Assembly: GCF_000187745.1 (NCBI RefSeq) | Contig: NZ_GL732487.1 | Coordinates: 211,285-275,284, forward strand | Origin: Streptococcus sp. M334 | GTDB taxonomy: Bacteria > Bacillota > Bacilli > Lactobacillales > Streptococcaceae | Length of the DNA: 64,000 bases | Direction of reading: 5' to 3' | Made by a program: the position numbers and the translations under genes | Part shown: positions 1-8,527 of the stretch, in pieces | How positions within the stretch are numbered: the first letter of the stretch is position 1 | Layout: each line of letters starts with the position of its first letter | The notes under the pieces: model-generated | Seen by the model: only the letters and a program-made list of their open reading frames with translations | Told to the model about the DNA's origin: nothing | Databases searched by the model: none

Positions 1-1118
1 TCCTCTCTTCTCCGACGACGTGCCATCCTTCCCGAGTGTTCCCCACGAATACTAGTCATCAAAAGAAGGAGCAAAAATGGAAGAATCAGAATTAAATGTG
101 AACCGTGAAGAGGTTCTTGAGAAAAAATCAGCAAGACCAGTCCAAATAAGAAAACAAAGCTAGCTGGCACTGAGATGACATATAATCTAGATGCTTTAGA
201 TTGGAACAAGCCTAGAAAAATAAGGACGAGAGCACCTAAACCAAAGGTCAATAAACCATAGAATAAAAGATGATCCATTAGTTGGGAGTTGGTAAATATC
301 TGAAGGGAAGTAATTGGATATAAAAGACTCTCCTGAGCCTCTCCAAAACCTCCTGAAATGATGACATAGTAGCCTAAAGGATAAAATAGGAGAGAAAAAC
401 CAAGTGCTGTCGCAAAAAATTGATAAATTCCATGTATAAAGCGTCCATGTCCAACATTAAAAACAAATAAACCAATCGTTACTACAACAGTAAAGAGAAG
501 ACTTGTAAGGGGCTCTATAAAAAATGCTAGGGCCAAGAAAATCCCCAGACGTAAAAATCCTTTATCGTGATTAGGATTTGCCAGATAGCCTGCTACTAAA
601 GAAAAGCCTGCAATTAAGAATGGAAGAGCTAAAATCGTAGCATAGCCTCCTCCAAAACCAAGACCAGACACCAAAATATAAAATATCGTTAGAAGTTGCT
701 TAGCTTGATCCCTTTGTCCCGTCAAATAGTCAGTTGCAGAAAGAAGGAAATAACCCCCTCCTAAGAAAGCTAACCATTCTACTAAGGCAAAAAGAATGCC
801 TCCTTGGGTAATGTAAAGTAGTAAATAATAAAGAAGACCTTGACCAGCATAATAACTACTGTATAGCTGTCCTCCCTGATGCAAAGCCCACCCAATATAC
901 AAATCCTGCGCCTGAGAAGGACTTACCATATCTAAAAGTAAAGGAAGCACCACAGAAAAAATTGTCGCAATCGTACTTCCAATGATGAGTCTGAAAAACG
1001 GGAAAGCTACCTGCTCTTCTTTTTCTACATGAGATTCAAGGTTCCTATCCAATCTATTTTCAATTTCATTACTCTGTATCATTTCGGATACTTCTTCTAT
1101 TTTGCCATATACAGCCAT
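1..1118 (-). CDS. ccs4: Competence-induced multi-pass membrane protein (Ccs4-like), C-terminus cut by window edge
   Basis: An open frame of about 372 codons runs from ATG at 1118 to the window edge with no stop. After an acidic, soluble N-terminus of about 40 residues (MAVYGKIEEVSEM...), roughly ten hydrophobic segments follow, a pattern seen in lipid-linked glycosyltransferases. It ends in an Arg-rich tail (RMARRRREE). It lies 36 nt behind a small ORF preceded by a perfect ComX cin-box, so it should be a late competence gene. I recall this locus as Ccs4 in S. pneumoniae. The family function is not known to me. The 3' end is missing here. Confidence 0.75.
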   Translation of the reverse strand, partial: MAVYGKIEEVSEMIQSNEIENRLDRNLESHVEKEEQVAFPFFRLIIGSTIATIFSVVLPLLLDMVSPSQAQDLYIGWALHQGGQLYSSYYAGQGLLYYLLLYITQGGILFALVEWLAFLGGGYFLLSATDYLTGQRDQAKQLLTIFYILVSGLGFGGGYATILALPFLIAGFSLVAGYLANPNHDKGFLRLGIFLALAFFIEPLTSLLFTVVVTIGLFVFNVGHGRFIHGIYQFFATALGFSLLFYPLGYYVIISGGFGEAQESLLYPITSLQIFTNSQLMDHLLFYGLLTFGLGALVLIFLGLFQSKASRLYVISVPASFVFLFGLVLLIFSQEPLHGSHLILILPFLLLLLMTSIRGEHSGRMARRRRRE

Positions 1119-1154
1119 GTCGTTTCTCCTATTCAATTTATCTGTCTTAGTATA

Positions 1155-1298
1155 TCAAAAAGACCTAGAATTGTCAGCTTGCGATGGCTGTTTGAGTGAT
1201 TTTTTACATAGTTTCACAAAGGTTTCAATTTCTCGAAATCGGTGTAAATGTGTCTGTTTAAATGTCGTGATATAGTTCAATTCTTTCTGAGTCAGCAT
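1155..1298 (-). CDS. Small late-competence ORF (47 aa)
   Basis: ATG at 1298, TGA at 1155. The product starts MLTQKELNYITTF, is basic and has no membrane segment. A purine-rich stretch (AGGGGGAAGG) precedes the start, and the perfect cin-box TACGAATA lies about 20 nt upstream, so this is the first gene of the ComX-driven operon with ccs4. No family recognised. The short distance from cin-box to ATG implies a very short 5' leader. Confidence 0.55.
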   Translation of the reverse strand: MLTQKELNYITTFKQTHLHRFREIETFVKLCKKSLKQPSQADNSRSF

Positions 1299-1317
1299 CC
1301 TTCCCCCTATATCTTCT

Positions 1318-1325
1318 TATTCGTA
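1318..1325 (-). promoter_or_regulatory. ComX/SigX cin-box (combox)
   Basis: On the minus strand the octamer TACGAATA is a perfect match to the consensus recognised by the alternative sigma factor ComX in competent streptococci. It points at the 47-aa ORF and ccs4. Confidence 0.85.
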
Positions 1326-1334
1326 AAAGACAAG

Positions 1335-1365
1335 AAAAATAGGACTGATTTGTGTCCTCAGTCCT
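1335..1365 (-). terminator. Rho-independent terminator of cls
   Basis: 8-bp inverted repeat AGGACTGA / TCAGTCCT followed on the minus strand by a T-run, just past the cls stop. Confidence 0.8.
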
Positions 1366-1372
1366 AGATTTC

Positions 1373-2905
1373 TTATAAGATAGGGGCAAATAACTGGGCA
1401 ATTTCCTTAATCAATTTTTGATACCAGCTATTTTTTATCGTATGAGCAAAAATTTCTTGCGATACTGAAAAAATCTCCTCAAAATCTTTTTGAATCTCTG
1501 TGATTGATTTCGTTTTATATAGCAAAACTGCATTTTCATAGTGGTGAAGCAAACTTCTGTAATCTAAGTTAATGGTTCCAACTGCAGCAAAGTCCTTATC
1601 CACTAGGATTTGTTTACTGTGGATAAAGCCTGGACTATACTCAAAAATCCTTACTCCTGCTGACAACAAATCCGGATAGGCCCCTCTCGTGATGAGTTGG
1701 ATTAATTTTTTATCCGGAATGAACGGAGTCACGATGCGGACATCAACACCTCTCATGGCCGCGTTTTTAATACTCTCTGTTAAATCATAGTCAATAATAA
1801 AATAGGGTGTTGTGATATAGACTGAATCAGTAGCCTGATTAATCAAACTTTGATAGACTTTTTTCCCTACCTGAGTACGGAAGATGGGCTTGGGTCCACT
1901 ACCGTAAGGAATGCAGAGACCTTGACTAGAACAAGGCTGATTTTCCAAGTGATACTGGTCAAAATCGCTGATTTGCCCACGATTGATGTACCAGGTCATC
2001 AAAAAGAGACGGGTTAGAGCCTTGACACCAGGACCATCTAAGCGAATCCCACTATCCTTCCAATAACCAAAGCGTTCTACATGGTTGATGTACTCATCAG
2101 CTAAGTTAATCCCTCCTGTATACGCTATCTGACCATCTATAACAAGGATTTTACGATGGTCTCGATTATTGTAAGCTACTGTCAAACGAGGAATCACCTT
2201 GTTAAACTTATGGGCTTCAATTCCACGACTACGAAGCTGAATAGTATAATCTCCAGGTAAAGTCGCCATACAGCCGATATCATCATAGAGCATCTTGACC
2301 TCTACACCCTGAGCTGCCTTTTGCTCTAGTATATCTAGTATGCTATTCCACATCAGACCTTCTTCGACAATATAATACTCTAGAAAGATAAACTTTTCAG
2401 CTTTCTTAAGATCTTCCAGCATATGTTGCCACATGCTTTCACCTGAAGGAAAGAATTGTGAGGCCGTTCGATCATATACATCGGCATTGTTATCCATACT
2501 CAACAAAGATTTGATAACTCCGTAAGCCGCCTTATCATCTTCCTTCAATTTCTGGCGGAGTGCTTTACTGTTATCCTCCCGAAAATGCATGGAATCAAGT
2601 CTGTTCAACTGCTTAATTTCTTTTTTGGACAATCGCCTTTCACCAAACATTAGATAGAGCAAAGGACCAATGACAGGAACAAAAGTCACCACTAGCCACA
2701 TTACCTTGCTTTCAGGCGCCATGGAACGATTAACAATAGCGACAATGGTCGCCATACTCATAAAGATTAAGACAATAATCCATAGAATGGGAGCCATCCG
2801 CCCTAAATAAAGAAAGAGACCAAAAACAAGAGAAAGTTCAAGTAGCATAATCGAAAGACTAAAGCCATACTTGGACATTAATAATTGAAATTTCCTATAT
2901 TCCAT
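1373..2905 (-). CDS. cls: Cardiolipin synthase
   Basis: 510 aa, the usual length. Two N-terminal membrane segments (about residues 15-60 and 68-88) are followed by two phospholipase-D motifs: HRKILVID from about residue 250 and HSKQILVD near residue 430. The enzyme joins two phosphatidylglycerol molecules into cardiolipin at the membrane. GGAGGGG precedes the ATG at 2905. It forms a single-gene unit with its own terminator. Confidence 0.95.
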   Translation of the reverse strand: MEYRKFQLLMSKYGFSLSIMLLELSLVFGLFLYLGRMAPILWIIVLIFMSMATIVAIVNRSMAPESKVMWLVVTFVPVIGPLLYLMFGERRLSKKEIKQLNRLDSMHFREDNSKALRQKLKEDDKAAYGVIKSLLSMDNNADVYDRTASQFFPSGESMWQHMLEDLKKAEKFIFLEYYIVEEGLMWNSILDILEQKAAQGVEVKMLYDDIGCMATLPGDYTIQLRSRGIEAHKFNKVIPRLTVAYNNRDHRKILVIDGQIAYTGGINLADEYINHVERFGYWKDSGIRLDGPGVKALTRLFLMTWYINRGQISDFDQYHLENQPCSSQGLCIPYGSGPKPIFRTQVGKKVYQSLINQATDSVYITTPYFIIDYDLTESIKNAAMRGVDVRIVTPFIPDKKLIQLITRGAYPDLLSAGVRIFEYSPGFIHSKQILVDKDFAAVGTINLDYRSLLHHYENAVLLYKTKSITEIQKDFEEIFSVSQEIFAHTIKNSWYQKLIKEIAQLFAPIL

Positions 2906-2947
2906 ATCCCCTCCTTGATAGTTTGAATGCTAAAAACAGGTATTTGA

Positions 2948-3050
2948 TACTCTTCGAAAATCAAATTCAAACCACGTCAGCTTCACCTTGCCGTACTTAA
3001 GTACAGCCTGCGGCTAGCTTCCTAGTTTGCTCTTTGATTTTCATTGAGTA
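2948..3050 (+). mobile_element. RUP-type pneumococcal repeat, copy 1
   Basis: 103-bp unit with imperfect terminal inverted repeats, starting TACTCTTCGAAAATC and ending GATTTTCATTGAGTA. Near-identical units lie at 38189, 46079 and 58777. This matches my memory of RUP, a small non-autonomous relative of IS630-type elements that targets TA. Confidence 0.75.
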
Positions 3051-3116
3051 TGATACTAGTATAACGCAGGTATTCGATAGAAGGCAAGTATTTATGGTCA
3101 TTTTCTGAGTAATCAT

Positions 3117-3141
3117 AAAAGAGACCGAAAAATCCAGTCTC
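3117..3141 (-). terminator. Terminator after the 153-aa lipoprotein gene
   Basis: Nine-pair stem with G-U pairs (GAGACTGGA / TTCGGTCTC) with a 3-nt loop, followed by four T on the minus strand. Confidence 0.7.
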
Positions 3142-3149
3142 CTTCTAGT

Positions 3150-3611
3150 TTATTTTGATAAAACGATACGATCTGAAGCGTCTCTATCCATATCGTCGAT
3201 AATCATCTGATTGCCATTGATTGTATAAATCTTGACATCATCGCCAATAATCATGCGTTGATTTGCTGCATCAAATGTGACCTGTTTGACTTTCTGATCC
3301 CCGTCAGATTCGAGCTCAGTCCATGTACCAGTCGTACCAGTCACTACCAAAGTGATACGGTCTCCGTCATCTTGGCCTGTATAAGTCCCATCAATATCGG
3401 TCGGTTGAGCAACAGGCGCATTTTGTGAAGAACTTGTTGCTGCCTGGTTGCTATTTTCTGTAGAAGATGAAGCTGCTTGTGATTGTTGAGTTTGTTGTGT
3501 TTGCGCTTGAGCTGCTGGTTGTTGAACCTGTTGAACTCTTTGTGAACAAGCTACTAAGAGACCAAAACTTGCTAGAGAAGCAAGAGAAAGTGTGAATGTT
3601 TTTAATTTCAT
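3150..3611 (-). CDS. Putative lipoprotein, SP_0198-like
   Basis: The start chosen is ATG at 3611 (MKLKTFTLSLASLA...), preceded by AAGGAAATTCATC. The longer frame to 3701 would put a non-signal extension before the signal peptide. Lipobox LLVACS gives a lipid-anchored Cys near residue 22. A Gln/Ser/Ala-rich spacer (about residues 25-70) leads to a compact C-terminal domain of about 75 residues beginning near DIDGTYTGQDDGDRI. Surface-exposed, function unknown. Confidence 0.8.
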   Translation of the reverse strand: MKLKTFTLSLASLASFGLLVACSQRVQQVQQPAAQAQTQQTQQSQAASSSTENSNQAATSSSQNAPVAQPTDIDGTYTGQDDGDRITLVVTGTTGTWTELESDGDQKVKQVTFDAANQRMIIGDDVKIYTINGNQMIIDDMDRDASDRIVLSK

Positions 3612-3697
3612 GATGAATTTCCTTTCTTCTACCAATTTACAAGAGTATTCCTTTCTAACTGGCAGTTCCCCTAGTATAACAAGTTCAAAAAAGGAGG

Positions 3698-4948
3698 TCA
3701 ATTTATCTGCTCATGCTCCTGTAGGTGACTCCGTACTTCTGATATAAAATAGAGAGACCCTGTAATGAACAACAAGTCCTGCGCGTCTGCCCTTGCTTCA
3801 AAACTGCTAATAAATTCTCGGTAAGAAGGAATCACATCGTAACCTATTACATCTGTCTCCTCAAGAGCCCCTTGATAGTCAAAGCCGGTCACCTTGAGTT
3901 CCACCTGAGGCAAATTCTCATTCAGATACCCCAACATCCCTTGATAATCCTTACGTTTCAAGGCTCCAAAGAGGATTTGAGGACGATAGCCTTCCTGCTC
4001 TTTTTCTTTGATAAACTCAACCAAGCGAGTCAAGGCAGGGAGGTTATGAGCACCATCCAAGTAAATCCGAGGACGAATACACTCCAAGCGACCAGCCCAA
4101 TGGGTCTGCTTCAAAGCCTGTCTTACAGCCTGTTCATCAACAACTTCCTTTCCTTCTCCCATAAAAAGAAGAAACGTTTGCAACGCCAAGGCCGCATTCT
4201 CCTGCTGATAGGCTCCTTCCAATCCTATTTTCAGCTGTGGAAAATTCCCCAAAGAACTTGAAAAACCGCCATTCAGCATTGAAAAATCTTGATCTGCCTG
4301 ATAAAGGACAACAGCTAAAGATTCTGCTTTTTTCTGACAAACAAGCCTAGCTTCTGAAGGCAACTTGGCAATCACTGCCTTTTTACCAGCCTTAAAAATA
4401 CCAGCTTTCTGCTCTGCAATTGCTTCTAGACTATCGCCCAGAGTCTCCTGATGGTCAAGTCCGATGGAGGTGATGACAGCAAGCTCTCCAGTTACCACAT
4501 TGGTCGTATCAAGTAAGCCACCAATTCCCACTTCTAGTAAAACCAAATCCACCTCTTGCTCCCTAAAATAGAGAAAAGCAATCAAGGTCAGCAATTCAAA
4601 AAAAGACAACTGATCATGGGTTTGCAGAAGCGTTTTCTCCATTTCCTTGACCTGCTCAGCTAAACGGATAAAGTCTGCGTCTGCTATAGGTTGTCCATTA
4701 ATGCAGATTCGGTCATTGATGGAGACGATATGAGGAGAGGTAAAGGTCGCAACTTTTTTGCCATGCCCCATAAATAACTCCCTCATAAAAGCAATGGTAG
4801 AGCCTTTCCCATTAGTTCCTGTTACGTGGATAATAGGGTAAGACTTCTCGGGATTTCCTAACAAATCCACCGCTTCTTGCATTCGGCCCAAGCCTGATCG
4901 AAAATTCAAACCAATCCGACTATGGAGCCATTCTTCTACTTCAAACAT
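3698..4948 (-). CDS. folC: FolC, dihydrofolate synthase / folylpolyglutamate synthase
   Basis: Mur-ligase-like enzyme with the ATP-binding loop HVTGTNGKGST near residue 43. It adds glutamate to dihydropteroate/folates in the cytoplasm. The frame opens at 4954 (MCMFEV), but AAGGAG lies 6 nt before the third codon, so ATG 4948 is preferred. 416 aa, full length. It precedes the lipoprotein gene on the same strand. Confidence 0.93.
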   Translation of the reverse strand: MFEVEEWLHSRIGLNFRSGLGRMQEAVDLLGNPEKSYPIIHVTGTNGKGSTIAFMRELFMGHGKKVATFTSPHIVSINDRICINGQPIADADFIRLAEQVKEMEKTLLQTHDQLSFFELLTLIAFLYFREQEVDLVLLEVGIGGLLDTTNVVTGELAVITSIGLDHQETLGDSLEAIAEQKAGIFKAGKKAVIAKLPSEARLVCQKKAESLAVVLYQADQDFSMLNGGFSSSLGNFPQLKIGLEGAYQQENAALALQTFLLFMGEGKEVVDEQAVRQALKQTHWAGRLECIRPRIYLDGAHNLPALTRLVEFIKEKEQEGYRPQILFGALKRKDYQGMLGYLNENLPQVELKVTGFDYQGALEETDVIGYDVIPSYREFISSFEARADAQDLLFITGSLYFISEVRSHLQEHEQIN

Positions 4949-5003
4949 ACACATCTCCTTGACAAAAGTCTAATCAATTATCTAGCAAAATTCCGTAGAT
5001 AAC

Positions 5004-5036
5004 AAAAAATGAGGTCAGGATTTTCGTCCCGACCTC
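5004..5036 (-). terminator. Terminator downstream of the ireB operon
   Basis: GAGGTC...GACCTC stem with T-rich tail on the minus strand. It is the last of several hairpins in 5011-5206. Confidence 0.7.
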
Positions 5037-5183
5037 TTACCTGGTTAGCTAATAACTAGCCACTATAAATTTTAATGTGGGGTAAAAATTCTCCCCGGAT
5101 GTTCCAACTCTTCCCAATTTCTAGGAGTTGGGGTAAAAATATCCCCCTAACTTACTGACGGTTTTTATTTTTAGCGTCAGGCT

Positions 5184-5206
5184 AAAAACGTCCCCCGGAC
5201 GTTTTT
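5184..5206 (-). terminator. Terminator overlapping the DUF1292 stop codon
   Basis: Perfect 10-bp arms (AAAAACGTCC / GGACGTTTTT) around a 3-nt loop. The TAA stop at 5205-5207 lies in the first arm. Symmetric A/T runs could make it bidirectional. Confidence 0.8.
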
Positions 5207-5510
5207 ACTCCTCCATAAAGCTGTTGAAGACTTCTTCAATCATGTTCCATTCGTCTTCTGAGTCTTCTGGTATTGGTTGCAATTCGCCTTCTGTTCCATC
5301 TTCATTTTCGATGAATGAGTAAGCTTGGATTTCAACTTGTCCGTCTTCATCTTCTTCTGCGTTAACTGGTACTAGAAGAACATAATTTTTACCAAATTCT
5401 TCTTTTCCGTCAATCGTCAAAAGGATTTCAAACAAGGTTTCATTTCCTTGCTCATCTACTAGTGTGATTAGTTCACGTTCTTCGTGGTCGTGGTTATGAT
5501 CGTGTGACAT
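5205..5510 (-). CDS. DUF1292 family protein (YrzB-like)
   Basis: 101 aa, very acidic ([23 protein letters not shown]), with a His-rich start [11 protein letters not shown] that may bind metal. It is third in the conserved Firmicute operon ireB-ruvX-DUF1292. No molecular role is established that I know of. The SD is AGGAGAGGCT just before the ATG at 5510. Confidence 0.88.
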   Translation of the reverse strand: MSHDHNHDHEERELITLVDEQGNETLFEILLTIDGKEEFGKNYVLLVPVNAEEDEDGQVEIQAYSFIENEDGTEGELQPIPEDSEDEWNMIEEVFNSFMEE

Positions 5511-5525
5511 AGCCTCTCCTTTATA

Positions 5526-5945
5526 TTAAAATTTTCTATCTAAATAATTTTGTAAAATCAGCTGAGCTGCTAACTTATCAATGACTTTCTTGCGCTTGTT
5601 ACGGCTGATATCTGCTTGTTCAATCAACATGCGCTCAGCAGCCACTGTTGTCAAGCGTTCATCTTGATAGTCTACTGGTAAACCAAAAAGCTCTTCTAGC
5701 TTTGCTCCGTAGGCTTGACTAGCTTCCACGCGCGGTCCGCTTGTATTGTTCATGTTTTTAGGCAAGCCCACTACAAATCGTTCCACCTTATAAGTATCAA
5801 CCAACTCCTTAACGCGGTCAAAACCAAATTGGCCTTGTTCCTCATTGATTTGGATGATTTCAAGCCCTTGAGCTGTAAAACCGAGCGGATCGCTAATCGC
5901 CACCCCTACCGTTTTTGAACCGACGTCCAATCCCATAATTCTCAT
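5526..5945 (-). CDS. ruvX: RuvX/YqgF, putative Holliday-junction resolvase / pre-16S rRNA nuclease
   Basis: 139 aa RNase-H-like protein: [16 protein letters not shown] at the N-terminus with the catalytic Asp, [12 protein letters not shown] in the middle and [11 protein letters not shown] with the conserved Asp-Glu. It is the middle gene of the ireB operon, 3 nt from ireB. Confidence 0.92.
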   Translation of the reverse strand: MRIMGLDVGSKTVGVAISDPLGFTAQGLEIIQINEEQGQFGFDRVKELVDTYKVERFVVGLPKNMNNTSGPRVEASQAYGAKLEELFGLPVDYQDERLTTVAAERMLIEQADISRNKRKKVIDKLAAQLILQNYLDRKF

Positions 5946-5948
5946 AGG

Positions 5949-6215
5949 TTATAGATCGACTCCTTGTCCTTTAAGGTAGTAGCGGACCAATTCCTCAACG
6001 ATTTCATCACGCTCATACTTACGGATTTGATTTCGTGCATTATTATAACGAGGAACGTAGGCAGGGTCTCCACTCAATACGTAGCCTACGATTTGGTTAA
6101 TTGGGTTGTAGCCCTTATCGTTCAACGAAGCATAGACATCAGTCAAAGTTTCGCTAATTTCTTTTTTATTGGAATCGTCCAATTTAAAACGTACTGTTTC
6201 TTCAGTAAATCCCAT
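5949..6215 (-). CDS. ireB: IreB family regulatory phosphoprotein (DUF965)
   Basis: 88 aa with the family signatures [13 protein letters not shown] and [26 protein letters not shown]. In enterococci IreB is a substrate of the PASTA kinase IreK. AAAGAGGG lies about 7 nt before ATG 6215. First gene of the operon, with its own strong promoter. Confidence 0.93.
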
Positions 6216-6245
6216 TCTAACACCCTCTTTCCTTAGAATAGTACC

Positions 6246-6274
6246 ATTATAGCATAATTCCTTACGTTCTACAA
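6246..6274 (-). promoter_or_regulatory. Promoter of the ireB-ruvX-DUF1292 operon
   Basis: Minus strand: TTGTAG, 17-nt spacer, TATAAT, with an extended TG (TGCTATAAT). Confidence 0.8.
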
Positions 6275-6301
6275 TTCAGGCAGTCTATTTATTTGGATTT
6301 T

Positions 6302-6871
6302 CTATTGTTCTGTCGCACCATTTGCCAATCTGTCTGAAATATATTTGCTTGGTTCATTTTTCAAAAGATTTTCCAAGCCAATGTTCTTCAAATATTCTAA
6401 CTGAGAAGCCTTCTTGACATCCAGAACTTGAAAATCATAACTAGTCGTTGTTTGAAGTTCCTTTGCGCTCAATAGTTTTGTTTCAAGCTTAAAACCTGCC
6501 AATTTACGAGCTTCTATGATGGATTCATCCTTCTCCTCCGCCTCGAGAAGAGCTTTTTGAGTTTCTTCCACTCCATGTTGGTCAATATAGGTCTTCAAAT
6601 CATCTGATACTGGACGCTTTTGTTGGATGGTTAGGTTCAAAAAAGTCTTGTCTTTATAAGTAATGGTTTGGGTTTGCTGGCTACCATCATCTGACTTAGG
6701 CAAGACTAAAGTCTTGGTTACAACTGTATTCTTCTCAGCATTTTCAATAACTGGCAATGCCGACTGAAGCGTATCCTTTTCTGTTTTTGTAGCTGGTCCA
6801 GTTTCTTTTTTCTGTCCGCAACCAACCAGGACAAAAAGGAAAGCTAGACTAACAAGAACTATTTTTTCATT
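6302..6871 (-). CDS. DUF1307-like lipoprotein whose start codon is out of frame by one base
   Basis: The open frame encodes a lipoprotein (LVGCGQ lipobox) of about 190 aa with a C-terminal domain that resembles DUF1307/YehR-type lipoproteins. The expected start is ATG 6871 followed by MKKIVLVSLAF..., but only six A follow the ATG, giving ATG AAA AAA TAG. Seven A would restore the frame. The only upstream in-frame ATG (6967) lies inside spx and would bury the signal peptide, so I reject it. It is either a fresh pseudogene, slippage-dependent expression or a homopolymer sequencing error. Confidence 0.6.
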   Translation of the reverse strand, partial: NEKIVLVSLAFLFVLVGCGQKKETGPATKTEKDTLQSALPVIENAEKNTVVTKTLVLPKSDDGSQQTQTITYKDKTFLNLTIQQKRPVSDDLKTYIDQHGVEETQKALLEAEEKDESIIEARKLAGFKLETKLLSAKELQTTTSYDFQVLDVKKASQLEYLKNIGLENLLKNEPSKYISDRLANGATEQ

Positions 6872-6903
6872 TCTTTCTTCTTTCTTTTTGAAATTAAAAT
6901 AGA

Positions 6904-6926
6904 ATAAGACTGGGAGTTGCTCCCAG
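6904..6926 (-). terminator. Terminator of spx
   Basis: CTGGGAG-CAA-CTCCCAG stem followed by TCTTATTCT on the minus strand. Confidence 0.75.
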
Positions 6927-6935
6927 CCTTGATGT

Positions 6936-7334
6936 TTATAGAGCTGCACGCAAACGTGCTTCTGCATTTTCTACATTACGGACAGAGCGTGGTAGGAAGG
7001 CACGAATATCGTCTTCCTTGTAGCCAACTTGTAGGCGTTTTTCATCCACAAGAATTGGGCTCTTTAAAATTCTCGGTGTTTCCATAATCAGATTGAGGAC
7101 TTCATTGACACTCAAATCTTCAATATCCACTCCAAGGGCTTTGGCATAGCGATTTTTAGACGAAACAATGCTGGCTATTCCGTTATCTGTTTTGGTTAGA
7201 ATATCCAGTAATTCTTCTCTCGTAATTCCTTCTTTACCAAGGTTTTGTTCCTTATAACTTAACTGGTGGGCATTGAGCCAGGTTTTTGCTTTTTTACAGC
7301 TAGTACAACTTGAGACTGTATAAATTTTAATCAT
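6936..7334 (-). CDS. spxA: Spx-family redox regulator, SpxA1 type
   Basis: 132 aa ArsC-like fold with the redox switch C10-T-S-C13 and the conserved C-terminus RSVRNVENAEARLRAAL. Spx binds the RNA polymerase alpha C-terminal domain and redirects transcription under thiol stress; in pneumococcus SpxA1 has been linked to competence control. The N-terminus MIKIYTVSS fits the SpxA1 rather than the SpxA2 type. An extended -10 promoter lies upstream. Confidence 0.9.
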   Translation of the reverse strand: MIKIYTVSSCTSCKKAKTWLNAHQLSYKEQNLGKEGITREELLDILTKTDNGIASIVSSKNRYAKALGVDIEDLSVNEVLNLIMETPRILKSPILVDEKRLQVGYKEDDIRAFLPRSVRNVENAEARLRAAL

Positions 7335-7375
7335 GTACCTACCCCTTTCGCTACATGTTACTATCAGTTTAGTCT

Positions 7376-7381
7376 ATTATA
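7376..7381 (-). promoter_or_regulatory. spxA extended -10 promoter element
   Basis: Minus-strand TGGTATAAT about 40 nt before the ATG. No good -35 box, so an extended -10 promoter. Confidence 0.6.
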
Positions 7382-7465
7382 CCATAAAAAACATCCGACT
7401 TGCGACCTATTTTTAAATTTTTTTGACTTTTTTCGTCATTTTCGTACTTTTTTCTTGACAAATAA

Positions 7466-8527
7466 CTAAATGACTATCAACTCTTTTGGAGCAAGGGTCA
7501 ATAATTCACAACCTGTCTCTGTAATCAGGATATCATCCTCGATACGAACGCCATATTTGCCTTCGATATAGATACCTGGCTCATCTGTCAATGCCATACC
7601 TGCCTTAATAGTTTCTGTAGAAGTCTGGCTAAAGTAAGGCTCTTCATGGATATCCAGTCCAATACCGTGTCCGATACCGTGGGTAAAGTAGTCGCCATAG
7701 CCTGCCTCGATGATAATATCACGAGGAATTTTGTCAAAGTCTCGGAAACCTAATCCTGCCTTAGCCTGGTCAATCAAAGCTTGATTGGCTTTGAGAACCG
7801 TATTGTAAATCTCCGCCTGCTCGTCACTGACATGCCCCAGATAGATAGTCCGTGTCATATCGCTGACATAGTGGTCATAGAGGCAACCGAAGTCCATAGT
7901 AATGGCTTCTCCCAGCTCCACTGGTTTGTGCATAGGATGAGCATGAGGTTTGGAAGAGTTGATACCGCTAGCTAGGATAGTGTCAAAAGACAAGCCAGAT
8001 GCTCCCAACTCACGCATGCGGAAGTCAAGGAAGTTGGCAATTTCAATTTCAGTTTTTCCAGGTTTGATAAAGTCAAGCGCATCGCGAAAAGCTTGGTCAG
8101 AGATAGAACAAGCCTTGCGAATCGCTGCAATCTCCGCCTCATCTTTAATCATTCGAAGGCCTTCAACAAACTGTGTCTGTGGAAACAAGTCAATTCCTTC
8201 AAAGGCTGCCTGCATACGGTGATAATAAGAGACCGAAATCTCATCCTCAAAACCGATTCGAGACAAGCCCATGTCCTTGACAATGCCGGCAATGACAGCC
8301 AATTCATCACGGTCTGCTACAATCTCAAAGCCACTAGTTTCTTGCTTGGCTGCGATAATATAGCGAGAGTCTGTCACCAATATCTGACGGTCACGGCTGA
8401 TAAAAACGGTTCCGTTCGAACCCCAAAAACCAGTCAAATAATAGACGTTTTTGAGGTTATTGATGATGATGCCATCCAATTCTTTTGCTTGCATTTTATC
8501 TAGAAATGCTTGTACACGTTTATTCAT
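7466..8527 (-). CDS. pepQ: M24 Xaa-Pro dipeptidase / aminopeptidase P
   Basis: 353 aa. A creatinase-like N-terminal domain is followed by the pita-bread metallopeptidase domain with metal ligands in [38 protein letters not shown] and GVRIEDD. It cleaves Xaa-Pro bonds in the cytoplasm. ATG 8527 overlaps the uvrA stop by 8 nt, so translation is probably coupled. PepP and PepQ cannot be separated by eye. Confidence 0.88.
   Translation of the reverse strand: MNKRVQAFLDKMQAKELDGIIINNLKNVYYLTGFWGSNGTVFISRDRQILVTDSRYIIAAKQETSGFEIVADRDELAVIAGIVKDMGLSRIGFEDEISVSYYHRMQAAFEGIDLFPQTQFVEGLRMIKDEAEIAAIRKACSISDQAFRDALDFIKPGKTEIEIANFLDFRMRELGASGLSFDTILASGINSSKPHAHPMHKPVELGEAITMDFGCLYDHYVSDMTRTIYLGHVSDEQAEIYNTVLKANQALIDQAKAGLGFRDFDKIPRDIIIEAGYGDYFTHGIGHGIGLDIHEEPYFSQTSTETIKAGMALTDEPGIYIEGKYGVRIEDDILITETGCELLTLAPKELIVI

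Noticed and set aside
3872..4261. Plus-strand ORF of 129 aa over folC
   Set aside because: Shadow of folC; no SD and no family signal.
5041..5183. BOX element
   Set aside because: The hairpin tract does not show the boxA/boxB/boxC layout I know.
6872..6967. N-terminal extension of the 6302 lipoprotein up to ATG 6967
   Set aside because: It lies inside spx and past the spx terminator, has no SD and would precede the signal peptide.
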